A DNA stretch of 64,000 nt from Mesocentrotus franciscanus. Taxonomy: Eukaryota > Echinodermata > Echinoidea > Camarodonta > Strongylocentrotidae. How positions within the stretch are numbered: the stretch's first letter is position 1; every line of letters begins with the position of its first letter. Of the stretch, positions 25,175-35,533 are shown piece by piece. The notes under the pieces are model-generated. The model made no database searches. It had not been told where the DNA came from and was given only the letters and a program-made list of their open reading frames with translations. Position numbers and translations under genes: made by a program. The stretch lies in the NCBI GenBank assembly GCA_037976565.1, contig CP137680.1, forward strand, positions 27,794,873 to 27,858,872, given 5' to 3'.

Positions 25175-26768
25175 ATTCTTTTCTGACTCTGCTATCACCA
25201 TATACATTTCGTCCCATCGGCTTGCTACGTCTCAATTTGGTTCCCCCTAATTAATTTTCTCGGAGTCGTGCAAAGTCTCAGAACAAACACATTTTATGAA
25301 AGGCCATATATTTGCTCAGTCATCGACCTTCTTTCGAAACGAGCAATTCCGCCTTGAAATGATGCAAAAAGAAGGCTAACCGTCGAACCCATTAAAACTG
25401 GATGTTATGCGTCTCATCTTATTTTCTGTGAAAATTTCATCTAGTTGCGGTCAAGCTCTGTACAAAGATGAACATATAGCACCTCATTTCGAAGGCTGAT
25501 AGTATAATTACAAAATGTTATGGCTAACAGAAGATGGGGTATCAAGGGTGTCATGCGTTTGTATATTTATTGTATTTAGTGGATCGACGCCCATGCACAG
25601 ACCCGTTGAGTACATTTCTACTTCGCCCCCACACACACACACCGCCTCGCCATTTATCCAAAATTGTTCTGCCGCGCTTTGAAATCGCTGATATTTTTAG
25701 TTAACCTTAGTTTTGACAGTGCGTCGACATTAAAAACGGATCAATCTTACCAGACAAGTCTATCCATTTACACCTTATACAAGTACATAATGTATAGTCG
25801 TAAAAGGGATAATATCACAGAGGAAAGTGCCTTGTCCGGGGACATAATCATGGGATAGAGATTCGAACCCTCAACCTCTCAAGTGAAATCACCATTTTGA
25901 TTCACCATATATGGTGCTCAGCTGTAAGCATGGTCAATATGTGCATTTAAAAAAAAACTTCATATCAATTATCTTTCAAAATTACAAGCCATTGATTGTC
26001 ATTTAGACTGCCTGTTGACATCCACTAAGAAAAATCACATCATGAAAAATTCTACATCTCCAAGCAGAAATAAAACTTTCTCGATGAAATGTATTAAAGA
26101 ATCTTTACAATTCTCAATCATTTTTTTGTTGTTCTGAGTAAAGAAAACATTTAAGAGCACAAGGTTGGTTCTAATACGAATGGGTTAAAATGTTTTGTCA
26201 GGCTAAAAAAAAGGGCATACATTGATCTGGAAACCTTAGCTGTGAAAACTCAGTAAAAGCTTGCATCAATGGGAAACCACTTTAAACATAAATCGATAAC
26301 ACTTTAATTTTTAAAAATTTGATTCATGATTTGCAATGTAGGCAACGAGTCGAAGACATGAATATATCGAATCTTTTTTTTCTAAGCATCAGCTTTTATA
26401 TTGCTCTGTGATTCTTAAAACACTAGCTGAATGTTTCATGCGCTTTATGAAGGCAGGAAAAAATGTACACAATTTAAAAGAGAAGGTCGAGTTCTGGTCA
26501 ATTTGAAGGAAAAAGGTTGTGAGCTTTTTCATTCTTTTTGTGTCAGTTTGGAAGAATATCGTGGAAGACATTCCCGTGAATAGGATTGCTCTTCGAGTGC
26601 CCGCATACTGACGAGCAAGAGGTGAAATATTTGGACCAAATTCTCATGTCACATGTGAGTATAGTCCCATACACCAGTTTCTGTTTGCAGTGCATGTGAC
26701 TTTCTGCAAGATTTAATTGATTTCTTCGAATTTGGTGATTTTAAAACCTCACAGCATATAGACCAAGT
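25175..26768. other. Intergenic DNA with a truncated TTAA-family copy
   Basis: No gene recognised. At about 26473-26500 the sequence ttaaaagagaaggtcgagtt followed by ctggtcaa matches the terminal repeat of the TTAA-flanked MITE family; the rest of that copy is degraded, with a ctcttcgagtgcc block near 26588 recalling the body. Confidence 0.5.
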
Positions 26769-26769
26769 T

Positions 26770-27065
26770 TTAAAGAGAAGGTTGAGTTCCGGGAAGAGGT
26801 AAAAAATAATTTGTGAGCGTTATCATTGTATTATGCAAGTGTGGAAGAACATCAGATTTAAAATGTTCCCTGAAAAGCATGGCTCTTCAAATGCCTTAAT
26901 ATTCTAAATATGGCATGTAACAGCATTAAAAAATTGGGAAGGATTTTTATGCCACATGTTTGTGTAGTCCCATATACATCTGTCTGTGTACAGTGCTTGT
27001 ATAAACTTTACCAAGACTGGGCCAAATTTATTATCATATTGATGATTCCACAGGTTTATCTTTAA
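26770..27065 (-). mobile_element. TTAA-flanked MITE, deletion derivative
   Basis: Lies between TTAA at 26770-26773 and TTAA at 27062-27065. In reverse orientation it matches the right half of the complete copy at 10042-10424, including the gtagtcccatatacatct block and the ccaagactgggccaaattt block. Its other end (caggtttatct next to TTAA) keeps only the outermost agataaa of the terminal repeat. Confidence 0.6.
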
Positions 27066-27231
27066 AAAAAACTATTAAAAAAACATTATACTGCATATTT
27101 ATGTATACTTTCTACTTCATAACTTTAAACCATGTGAAATGTATTATATTATTGAATATTGAATCGTATATCTGATTTCTTGTCAAAATTACTGTTCTGT
27201 TGGAAATGAAAAATAAAACTGCAACTGAAAC

Positions 27232-27430
27232 TGAACCTTGCAGTACACACCAATACTTATATGCTAGATGATCAACCTTTTCTGATCGATTCCTCACTGT
27301 TTCTTTGACAATGCAATCACATGACCAAAACTCAACCTTCTCTTTATGTACTACATAATCAACCTTTCCCATTTGCTTTGAGACCGTTTCTTTCACAAGG
27401 CAACCACGTGACCGGAACCTATTCTTTAAT
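27232..27430 (-). mobile_element. Clustered TTAA-family terminal fragments
   Basis: 27232-27335 is the reverse complement of the left half of the complete copy, including gatgatcaaccttttctgat and ending at ccaaaactcaaccttctctt. A second, more diverged left end follows at about 27336-27420 (aatcaacctttcccattt...gtgaccggaacctattctttaa). Together with 26770-27065 this suggests repeated insertion or recombination among family members. Confidence 0.55.
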
Positions 27431-27949
27431 ACGTCATTAATGACGATCAAGGTGAGGTGTTCATTGGTTCATGGATAACTGCATTCTTAAAAATGACATT
27501 TCATCAATTTAATATTTCTTTTTTTTTTCTCGTTTCCAGTAAGCTCTGCTGATTTGAATTTCATTTATATTCCTCAGTGGCATCTATGAAATTGATAATT
27601 TGATCAGCTAATTTCCGTCATCAAAATGCTCTTTGTCATGAACAGAATTTCATAACAATATATAATTTTACTGCAGTTTGTTTTCGTCATACTGACATTG
27701 TGGACGACAAAAGCAATTTTGTTATTGCCAATCAAATTGATGACTACCTTCTTTAAAAATCCATACATAGGAGAAAAAGAATATAATTGTTATTATTCAA
27801 CCATCATATAATATATGACTACTTTCTACTTTCTCTCGGGGAAGTAAATAAATTTAAAACAAAATCCAAATTTGTTTTCCACTCATCACATACTCATCTT
27901 TTCAACAAAAATATAATTAAGCATCTAGTATATTTCGTATCTCTATTCA
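27431..27949. other. AT-rich intergenic DNA
   Basis: No recognisable feature. Confidence 0.5.
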
Positions 27950-28019
27950 TCAAATGTCACGACGTGACGGACATGTGCACTATATAAGAAGCCACCATTA
28001 TTATTATTATTATTATTAG
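27950..28019 (+). repeat. Retroelement-like tail with (ATT)n
   Basis: gcactatataagaagccacc followed by (ATT)n resembles the 3' end of the tRNA SINE (agcactatataaaagagt then (ATT)n). Probably a severely 5'-truncated SINE or LINE insertion; no body sequence is left. Confidence 0.4.
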
Positions 28020-28339
28020 AATAGAAAGAAACTACATAATCATATTTTGAGGAATATCATATGCGCATAAAAATTTCATTATTGTGTTTTGTTTGTTTGT
28101 TTGTGTTGTGGTTTTTCTATTTAGCTTATGGCCAATCATCAATAATGTATTTGGGGCAATTCTTTCTGCACGTTATTTACAATAATCGAGTATTCATTTT
28201 TGACAAATTAAAGTAATTATTGAACATCTTCCCAGCTGTTTTCTATATGTTCTCTTTCCTCTTTCAAAACATTCTCTCAATCTATTCAACTGTCCATTTT
28301 TATCACTGCAAACCGCCATTCCTCAAGTTATTTCATCTT

Positions 28340-28890
28340 TCTATCTGTCTCTCTCTCTCTCTCTCTCTCACTCTCTATCTCTTTGCGAAGTCCCAAACAT
28401 TATTGATCTATTTCATCTACGAAATCCCTCCCAATCCCCCTGCTATTTAATACCCTTATCATCCTCCCGCTTTGCTCCTTTGCTCTCCATCTCACCCTCT
28501 CTCTCTCTCTATCTATCTCTCTCTCTCTCTTGACTCTCTGTTTTACTATCTGTCTGTCACTGTCTCTGTCTCTTTCTCGTCAAGTCCTAATCATTCTCGA
28601 TGAAAAACATGTAACTGTCTATCTTATCCCTCCCAATTTACCTGTTTCCTCCTTCTTTCTATACCCTTTGTTCTCCTCCCACCCCTCTATTTCTCATCCT
28701 TTCCCTACCCTTATGACCCTCCCGCTTTGCCTCTTTGCTCTCCACCCATCCCCCACCTCTCTATCTCTCTTTCTCTCTCGCTCTATCTCTCTCTATCTCC
28801 TTCTCTCACTCTTGCTCCATCTCTCTCTTTCTCTCACCCCTCTCTCTCTCTCTCTCTCTCTTGCTCTCTCATCCTATCTCTTTTATCCAT
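28340..28890. repeat. CT-rich tract containing a diverged duplication
   Basis: Two blocks, about 28378-28512 and 28569-28762, share non-simple segments in the same order: a caagtcc/gaagtcc word, a tccctcccaat word and a cccttat..cctcccgcttt segment followed by tttgctctcca. The surrounding sequence is (CT)n. The 170-codon plus-strand frame is a low-complexity artefact. Confidence 0.7.
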
Positions 28891-29987
28891 TCAAAACCCT
28901 TTCTTTTAGTCTGCTCGGAACAATCAAGTTGAAGGCCATTTTCAGCATTCAAAACATTATGATCATAGTATTGATTGCGTTAACTTCACTAGCACCTCAA
29001 GGTAAAATCTATTCTTTGCACATAATACTTCGCAGGCCGTGAAACGAGAATCAAATACCTTCCATTTTTCATCCGACTTTCTCACTTACCATTTTTCTCT
29101 CTCTTTGTCCCATAAAGGTCACCCTTTTTCCTGAAGATGATGTGCTCTTTGTGGGCCTGAAAACTAAAGGTCACTTGACAAAAAAAGATAAAAAGGTGGA
29201 CATTTTGCCCCAGTCCTAAGTCATCTTGCGAGAACATATTCTTTTTTAGATAAAGAGCTTGACATTTCTTAGATGAAAAAGGATAACTATGTGTCAGTAT
29301 TTGTTTAAAATATGAATGCGTTTCGGATAGAAAGAAAAGATGAAAGAAAAGAGTGGCGCTTTGAATTTTGATATCATGATTTTTGGGCGGAGTGAAAAAT
29401 ATAGTGCTTCTCCATTCATCATTCCTAAAAACAACAGTACTCTCCTCTGTCTGTCTTTTTTTTCCATCTCTCTTCTTTCTCTCTTTCATTCTCGCTCTCT
29501 CTTTCTCTCTCTCTCTCTCTTTCTCTCTCTCCTTATCCCCTGCATTTCTCATTCAATCTCTCTTCTGTCTTGCTGTAAAATTTGGCAGATGGACTTGGTT
29601 GGATGAGAATATGTGGTGAACAAGTCCAAGGAGAAATAATATAGACATAGTACAGATATGAATGTTGTCCAGGAAAAATCTATTTTAAAAAGCACGCCTT
29701 CCCCATGTTATTTGTTCCTATTTGCCGAGTTTTACAGTCCAACCTTTAACAATTTTGGAAGCAAAGAGGACACAATTAGGCCGAAGGGACAGGCACATTC
29801 TGCCAAACCGCCCCAAACGTCAAGTTTTCATAACCGAAATTCAATCTGAAAATGGGAGGCCATAATATTATTTTTGCGTTCTATCTCCCCCTCTTGGTAA
29901 ATAGATTGCTTCCTCTTTCGGGGGGAACACGTTTTAGATTTCAGGGCGTCATTTTTTGTCGTCACGTTTCCTCTAGAAGTTCAAAAA
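28891..29987. other. Intergenic DNA with a CT patch
   Basis: CT-rich at about 29455-29540; the overlapping open frames there (29340-29606, 29383-29619, and 29082-29552 on the minus strand) are low-complexity. Nothing else recognised. Confidence 0.5.
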
Positions 29988-30090
29988 TGTGAGAGCGAAA
30001 GAGAGATATAGACAGAGAGACAGAGACGCAGAGAGGGCGATAGAGAGATGGAGGGAGAGAGAGGAGGGGCAGACAGACAGAGAGACAGAT
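29988..30090. repeat. GA/GACA-rich tract
   Basis: gagaga and gacagaca words directly abut the (AAT)n tail of the adjacent LINE fragment. Confidence 0.8.
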
Positions 30091-30530
30091 AATAATAATA
30101 ATAATAATAATTACATTTATAGGGCGCTTTATACATGCAGGCGTTTCTAAGCGCACAGGTGGTACTGTCTAACTAAGTATAATTATTCAACATGTTCAAT
30201 TGCTTAAAAGCAACAACAAAAAACAACAACAACAACAAAACTTACTAATACATACAATACAATGCAATACATTAACTACTTGGGTGCGCCTCCAGTATGC
30301 TGTAACTGATTAAAAAGGTGGGTTTTGAGAAGGGTTTTGAATGATTCACTGGATGGGGCATTTTGAATATGGGGTGGGAGTTTGTTCCAGAGGGCGGAGG
30401 TGATCGATGAAAAGGCACGGTCACCATAACGAGTGAATAAAAGTAGAACGTTTGCAGATGAGGACGTAACGTCATAGCGCAGCTCGAGTTCTGCTAATGA
30501 TATTTCATTTGGAGAGAAACTCGCTGAAAT
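30091..30530 (-). pseudogene. LINE 3' end, reverse-transcriptase ORF remnant
   Basis: Read on the minus strand, an open stretch ending at 30276 carries ALWNKLPPHIQNAPS followed by SFKTLLKTHLF, the hallmark C-terminal tail of L2/CR1-type non-LTR retrotransposon proteins. A short 3' untranslated region follows, with a gcgctttatacatg-type block, and ends in (ATT)n on the minus strand (30091-30110 AAT on plus). The catalytic reverse-transcriptase core and endonuclease are absent; this is a typical 5'-truncated dead copy. Sequence upstream of about 30530 no longer looks LINE-like. The clade is inferred from motif style and tail. Confidence 0.75.
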
Positions 30531-31230
30531 CAATGTAATGTTTCGCGTGCAGTTGATGGGTTGTTTCGATCCGCAAAACATAAACAGACAAGAATGGAAA
30601 CTTGCTGGAAATGTCATTCACAAAAAAGCAAAAATCCACCAGAAACCACGTGTTTTGCAGTAAGTAAATGCGGATTGCGACTACTGGCTCGATTTCCTTC
30701 ATTGCTCATTATCTGTTGTATATTTTACCAAAATTATTTGGCAGATATAATTCAACTGCAGTGATGAAAATTTAGTTTAAGTTTCGTATGGTTTGTTTTC
30801 CGTCATTACCATAGCTTAAGACTACCTCTTCTTTCATTTTCTTTTCGTTTCGGAAGGGTTGCGTCACACATATTCGCGTATTATTTCACCACAAAACAAA
30901 CAAACAAAAAAACAAAAACAAACAAAGAAACAAACAAAAACAAACTAACAAAATAATCAAACAGACAGACAGAAATAATTCGCAAACGCATGATAACTGG
31001 TTCGTGTCTTCGACGCTCCCTTAAAATCTCCTTATAGAGTAGAATTTCACAAAAATGCATCGACAAACAGTCAAGTTTTACCAGTGTTGTACAAGCAGAG
31101 CAGAAATACATAATTTATGGGCCGCCTGTCTGGCTTTTGTGCCAAGTGTGTCGTATTTTGTGTTGACCCCCAAAACACAGATATGACGGATAGCATAAAT
31201 ATAAACGCTCTGCTGTTACTAAATCAAAGG
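30531..31230. other. Intergenic DNA with a CAAA-rich patch
   Basis: An A-rich caaacaaa tract lies at about 30893-30958. A ccaaaattatttggcagata block near 30729 is similar to one at about 44263, suggesting an unclassified dispersed repeat. No gene. Confidence 0.45.
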
Positions 31231-31396
31231 TTAAAGATAAAGCCGAGTTCTGCATGGTCATGCAATAAGATTGCAAAAGAATTTGGAAGCAATTTGGAAA
31301 GGTTATTATATAGTACATAGGAATTAATGTACACTGTGAGGTTTCGGAATCATCAATAAATTGACTAAGTCTTGATGACAAGCACGTGTAAAAATG
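31231..31396 (+). mobile_element. Truncated TTAA-family MITE
   Basis: TTAA at 31231-31234 is followed by agataaagccgagttctgca, the family left end, then a tggtcatgcaataagattgc block and diverged body. The right part is missing and the copy is abutted by the SINE starting at 31398. Confidence 0.55.
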
Positions 31397-31397
31397 A

Positions 31398-31686
31398 TAA
31401 TAATATTCAGTTCTTGTATAGCGCATATCACATTATAACGTCCCTATGCGCTTCCAAAGAGCGTTGGAGATTTTTACCCTGGCTTTAGCTCTAGCAGCCG
31501 TTATCAGCGCACAGTGCATTTCGTGGGAATAATCCTACCATGTACCCATTTACCTCACCTGGGTCGAGTGTGGCAAATGTAGATTAATGTCTTGCCAAAG
31601 GATATTAGTGCCGCGGCGGGACTCGAACCGCGGATATTGTGATCCACAGTCCGGTGACATACCCACTCGACCACGACACCTCTACG
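31398..31686 (-). mobile_element. tRNA-derived SINE, minus strand
   Basis: Reverse-complement B-box ggactcgaacc at 31619-31629 and A-box ccactcgacca at 31663-31673. The body has cttgccaaaggatattagtg (the same family block as 15667-15958) and a tacccatttacctcacctgg block. Its tail lies at the low-coordinate end, with tatagcgcat and ATT-rich sequence. Confidence 0.85.
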
Positions 31687-31710
31687 ACTGCAGACAGAGA
31701 TGGGTGAAAT

Positions 31711-32768
31711 AATAATAATAATAATAATAATTAGCTCTTATATAGCGCATTTATACCTATGCGCTTTACAAACAAATTCAAAATCAAGATACGAATGCAG
31801 AAGAAAATAAAAAATAAAGACATAATTATATAGAAATAATTACATATATATATATATATTCATAAATTACAAGTAAGTAGGCATACATTATACATTAGAA
31901 AAATCGATAGTAGCTTCTATTAAAGGTGATACATGTGATATAATATTTGAAAATTATTATAATGGTGAGGAAGGCCCAATACAACAATATAAATAAAATA
32001 AATAGATAAATAAACATCCCTCTTGTTGGGAGACTCTTTGGAAAACACTTCCTGGCATTATGCTACACATTCAGTCAGTCACAACGCAAAGATGTTATCA
32101 ACCAGTGCAAAATCAAAATGAAATGTTGAACAAATATATCTTTAGCTCTTTCTGGAATACATCTATGTTTGACTGAGCACGGAGAGTGCCAGGAAGAGAG
32201 TTCCAAAGGGTTGGTGCAGCACATTCAAAGGACCTGTCACCGAAAGATTTGGTTCTACTCCTATTTACTACTAGCAGGTTCTGCGAGGCAGATCTGAGTG
32301 ATCTGGTTGGTAGATATTGGGTTATCAACTCGGATAGGTAAGTAGGAGCAAGGCCATGGATTGCTTTAAATGTGAGCAGAATAACTTTGTAGTGGGTGCG
32401 TGAGTGAATAGGTAATCAATGGAGCTCTTTTAAGATGGGAGTGATGTGATTGTATTTACTTGACATAGATACAAGACGGGTGGCAGAGTTCTGAATTTGT
32501 TGGAGTTTGGACACTTTTGGAGTCTTTGTCCGGAACGCCGAAGAGAAGACTGTTACAGTTGTCCAGCAGTGACGTGACAAACGCATGGATCAATATTTCT
32601 GTTGTCTTCTGGTTTAGGAGATGGCGAATACTACCAATTCTTCTTAAGGCGAACGAAGCTCTGCGAAACACCAAATTTATGTGGCGACAAAGAGCTAGGT
32701 GTTTGTCGATGACTACCCCTAGGTCCCGGACAGCTTCAACAGGCTTGATTTCTCTAGAATACTCCCAG
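31711..32768 (-). pseudogene. LINE 3' portion, decayed reverse transcriptase
   Basis: On the minus strand, from high to low coordinates, the translation shows RDLGVVIDKH, then LLDNCNSLLFGVPDK (within 32456-32674), then a shifted frame with FGDRSFECAAPTLWNSLP (within 32113-32328). This is the C-terminal order of L2/CR1-type non-LTR reverse transcriptases. At least one frameshift (near 32515) and an in-frame TGA near 32418 break the reading frame. The 3' untranslated region ends in tgtaaagcgcataggtataa, tgcgctatataa and (ATT)n (31711-31731 on plus). The catalytic core and endonuclease are missing, so it is a 5'-truncated inactive copy. Confidence 0.85.
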
Positions 32769-33429
32769 GTATTCTGCTTTATAGAAATTTTCTTTGATGG
32801 CTAGGAGTGGAATGGCCACAAACAATAACAAGTGAAACGCTCTCGGCGGTCTCGCCTGCATTACGCAATTCGATATGATGAAAAATTGAGGTTGGGACAT
32901 TATTTTTATAGGCAGGGTGGCCCATTTGCAGACCCCCGAAAATGAAATCCTCTGAATATAATAAGCATTTTGAAGTGAATATTGATTATGAATCATCAGA
33001 ATAATTATTTACTGTATCATAAGAATACAATATAATGAGATTTAGTGTATGGGTAAGACTATAAATGTTTCAATGCTTGTCAGTAATTTACAAATAAAGT
33101 TATCTAATAAACTTTTTAAGAAAAGAGGATTTTTCAGCATTTTGTGTAAAAACAATTGGAAGGTAAAGCCCATCTACATCACATCACGTCTCATTAGCAT
33201 AATGAGAACATTATTATGAGATATACTCCAATATATATTATCGAAACATCAATATTGTCACCTAGCTGTAACTGATCATGTACATACTAGGCCTGGGATC
33301 GAATACTAAAATTACTATTAGAATATTCATGGGAAAGTACTCGAATGATTTGAATATTTACTTTCATGAAATATGAACAAATAACAACAATTTATTTATT
33401 AATTCTCATATTAAATTTTGAGAACATAA
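32769..33429. other. AT-rich intergenic DNA
   Basis: A ggctaggagtggaatggcca block near 32799 resembles ggccaggagtgaaaagacaa near 34447, so a piece of the 34240-34640 repeat may lie here. No gene. Confidence 0.45.
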
Positions 33430-34116
33430 TCCAAGTCTACTGACCTAAAATGACCTTTGACCTTGACTTTGTGACCTGGAATTTGTGTCACATGATTTGT
33501 GATACTTGATAGCCCTTGGGTACAAGTTTCATGGAATTTGAACAAACACTTTTGAAATTATGCTAAAATTTCAAAATCTTGATGTTGATGCCACAACAAA
33601 GTCTAAGTTTCCAGACCTGAAATGACATTTGACCTTTACTTTGTCACCTAAAGACTAATAACATGATTGGTGATACTTGATAACCCTTATGTTCAAGTTT
33701 CATGGAATAGGAATGTATACTTTCAAAATTATGATAACAATTAAAAAAGTCTTAGCCTGATGCCACAACATAGTTAAGTTTGTTGACCTGAAATGACCTT
33801 TGACCTTGACCTAGTGGGCTGAAATTCTACTCACATGATTGGGGATACTTGATAACCCTTTAGTCTAAGTTTCATTGAATAAGAACTTATACTTTCAAAA
33901 TTATATTAAAATTCAAAACTTAACCTCAGGTTTAGTTTTTGATGATGATGCCACAACATAGTCTAAGTTTGTTGACCTGAAATGACCTTTGACCTTGACT
34001 TTGTGACCTGAAATTCTCCTCACATGATTTGGGATACTTGATAACCCTTTAGTCCAAGTTTCATTTAATAGGACCTTATACTTTCAAAATTATATTAACA
34101 ATTCAAAAACTTAACC
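33430..34116. repeat. Four-unit tandem repeat, about 171-189 bp
   Basis: Units carry a tgacctttgaccttgac-type block at 33451, 33623 (diverged), 33794 and 33983, each followed by a cacatgattgg/tgatacttgataaccc block, an aagtttcat block and an actttcaaaattat block. Three of the four contain a perfect TGACCTTTGACCT, that is AGGTCA-A-AGGTCA on the other strand. The unit is non-coding and joins directly to a GCC-rich module. Confidence 0.85.
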
Positions 34117-34229
34117 TTAGGTTAAGTTTTGATGTTGACGCCGCCGCCGCCGCCGTCGCCGTCGCCGTCGCCGCCACCGGAAAAGCGGCGCCTATGTCTC
34201 GCTTTTTTCTACGCAGGCGAGACAAAAAT
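34117..34229. repeat. GCC-rich module with terminal hairpin
   Basis: ttaaccttaggttaagtttt is followed by gatgttgacgcc, a GCC/GTC trinucleotide run, and gtctcgc...gcgagac (7 bp stem) before acaaaaat. The same module recurs at 35448-35530 without the tandem repeat in front, so it is probably the 3' end of a dispersed element. Confidence 0.7.
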
Positions 34230-34239
34230 AAAGATAATC

Positions 34240-34645
34240 CCTGTGAATCATCAAATGGAATATTCCTCTTTATTCCGCATTTGTGACCGGGCCGCAAACA
34301 ATGAAATATTACTCCAATCTTCTGAATAACCCAATAAAATATTCCTGTATTTTGCGCATTTAGTAACAGCGCCACCCACAATGAGAGATTACACCAATTA
34401 ATCTCTTGAATATTACTATGTCTTCCGTATATAGAAGTCTTCTTGACGGCCAGGAGTGAAAAGACAACAAACAATGAAAGATAACACCAGAACTCGTGAA
34501 TAATCTTAATAGAATATTTCTCTGGAGAGGCTCGATATATCGCTCCAATCTCATCACCCATCGATCAAAGTTGCACAAGTCGTATACACGTGAGTCATTA
34601 CCGATATACATTTCACCAGGGATATCGACGTCTTGCATCATATCG
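34240..34645. repeat. Diverged repeats of about 100 bp
   Basis: Three blocks resemble one another: attcctctttattccgcatt, attcctgtattttgcgcatt and a more diverged copy, each followed within about 50 bp by a caacaatgaaa/cacaatgagaga block and a ttactcc/ttacacc word. Old tandem duplication; no coding content. Confidence 0.5.
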
Positions 34646-35384
34646 CTTAGCTCATTTCATAAAGACAATTTTCTTGACATCGTATGCATTTTAAAAATAT
34701 TTATTCTGCCCTTACTTTGAAGCAAACGTCTTTTTTCATATTTTCATCTGATTAACAATATTTGAGATAAGAGTCTCTCTAACCCTCTAACTCTCTGCTT
34801 TCCCTTTCCCCTCTTTGGAGCAGTATTTGCACTTTCCTAGCTTTTGAAGGGCGGATCGCGGGGGGGTACTTTTAAGTACAGCACATGTTGTATTAACAAT
34901 GAAAGCCTTTGCCTTATTAGTGGTATACTTAAGATTGAGGGAAAACAACATCTCATTAAACGCTCATTTCATTAAGATTACGATAAAAAATAGGCCTACC
35001 AAAAAATCAATGTTCATTTTCAAAACACGGTGTCTAGTCGCACATATATTATGATTGTGTTTTTATTTCGTTACACATTTCGGCAAAACACAAACTCTTA
35101 GATATTAAATGAGTCATAGTCTACCTCAGGGTGTATGACCTGGTAATTAACATCAAACGATTTACTATTAGCTCATTGCAGTCTTGATCAATAATTGTGG
35201 CGAATTGATTATGCCCCCACCATCCCCACGTCCCACCTGCCGCATTTGGGATAATTACTGGCGTTTCACTTGGTGAAACACTTCACGCCTAAACGAGAGC
35301 GGATCTACGTATACGTTTATCTTTATATTGTATTCATACGTGTGAAAAGGGGCAGCAATGCGGTTTATATACGACCAGAAACCT
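34646..35384. other. Intergenic DNA, no gene recognised
   Basis: Nothing recognisable. Confidence 0.5.
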
Positions 35385-35533
35385 TTAAAGATAAAGTTGA
35401 GTACCGGTCATGCGTAGCATCCGACAGCGTCATTAAACAAGGGAAAAATTAACCTTAGGTTAAGTTTTTGATGTTGACGCCGTCGCCGCCGCCGCCTATG
35501 TCTCTCTTTTTGCTACGCAGGCGAGACAAAAAA
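35385..35533 (+). mobile_element. TTAA-family left end joined to GCC module
   Basis: TTAA at 35385-35388 is followed by agataaagttgagtaccgg and tcatgcgtagc, the family left end. The match stops near 35446 and the GCC-rich module (gatgttgacgcc, then ggcgagac) takes over to about 35530. Both are fragments. A CTAG follows the module after a short A run. Confidence 0.5.
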
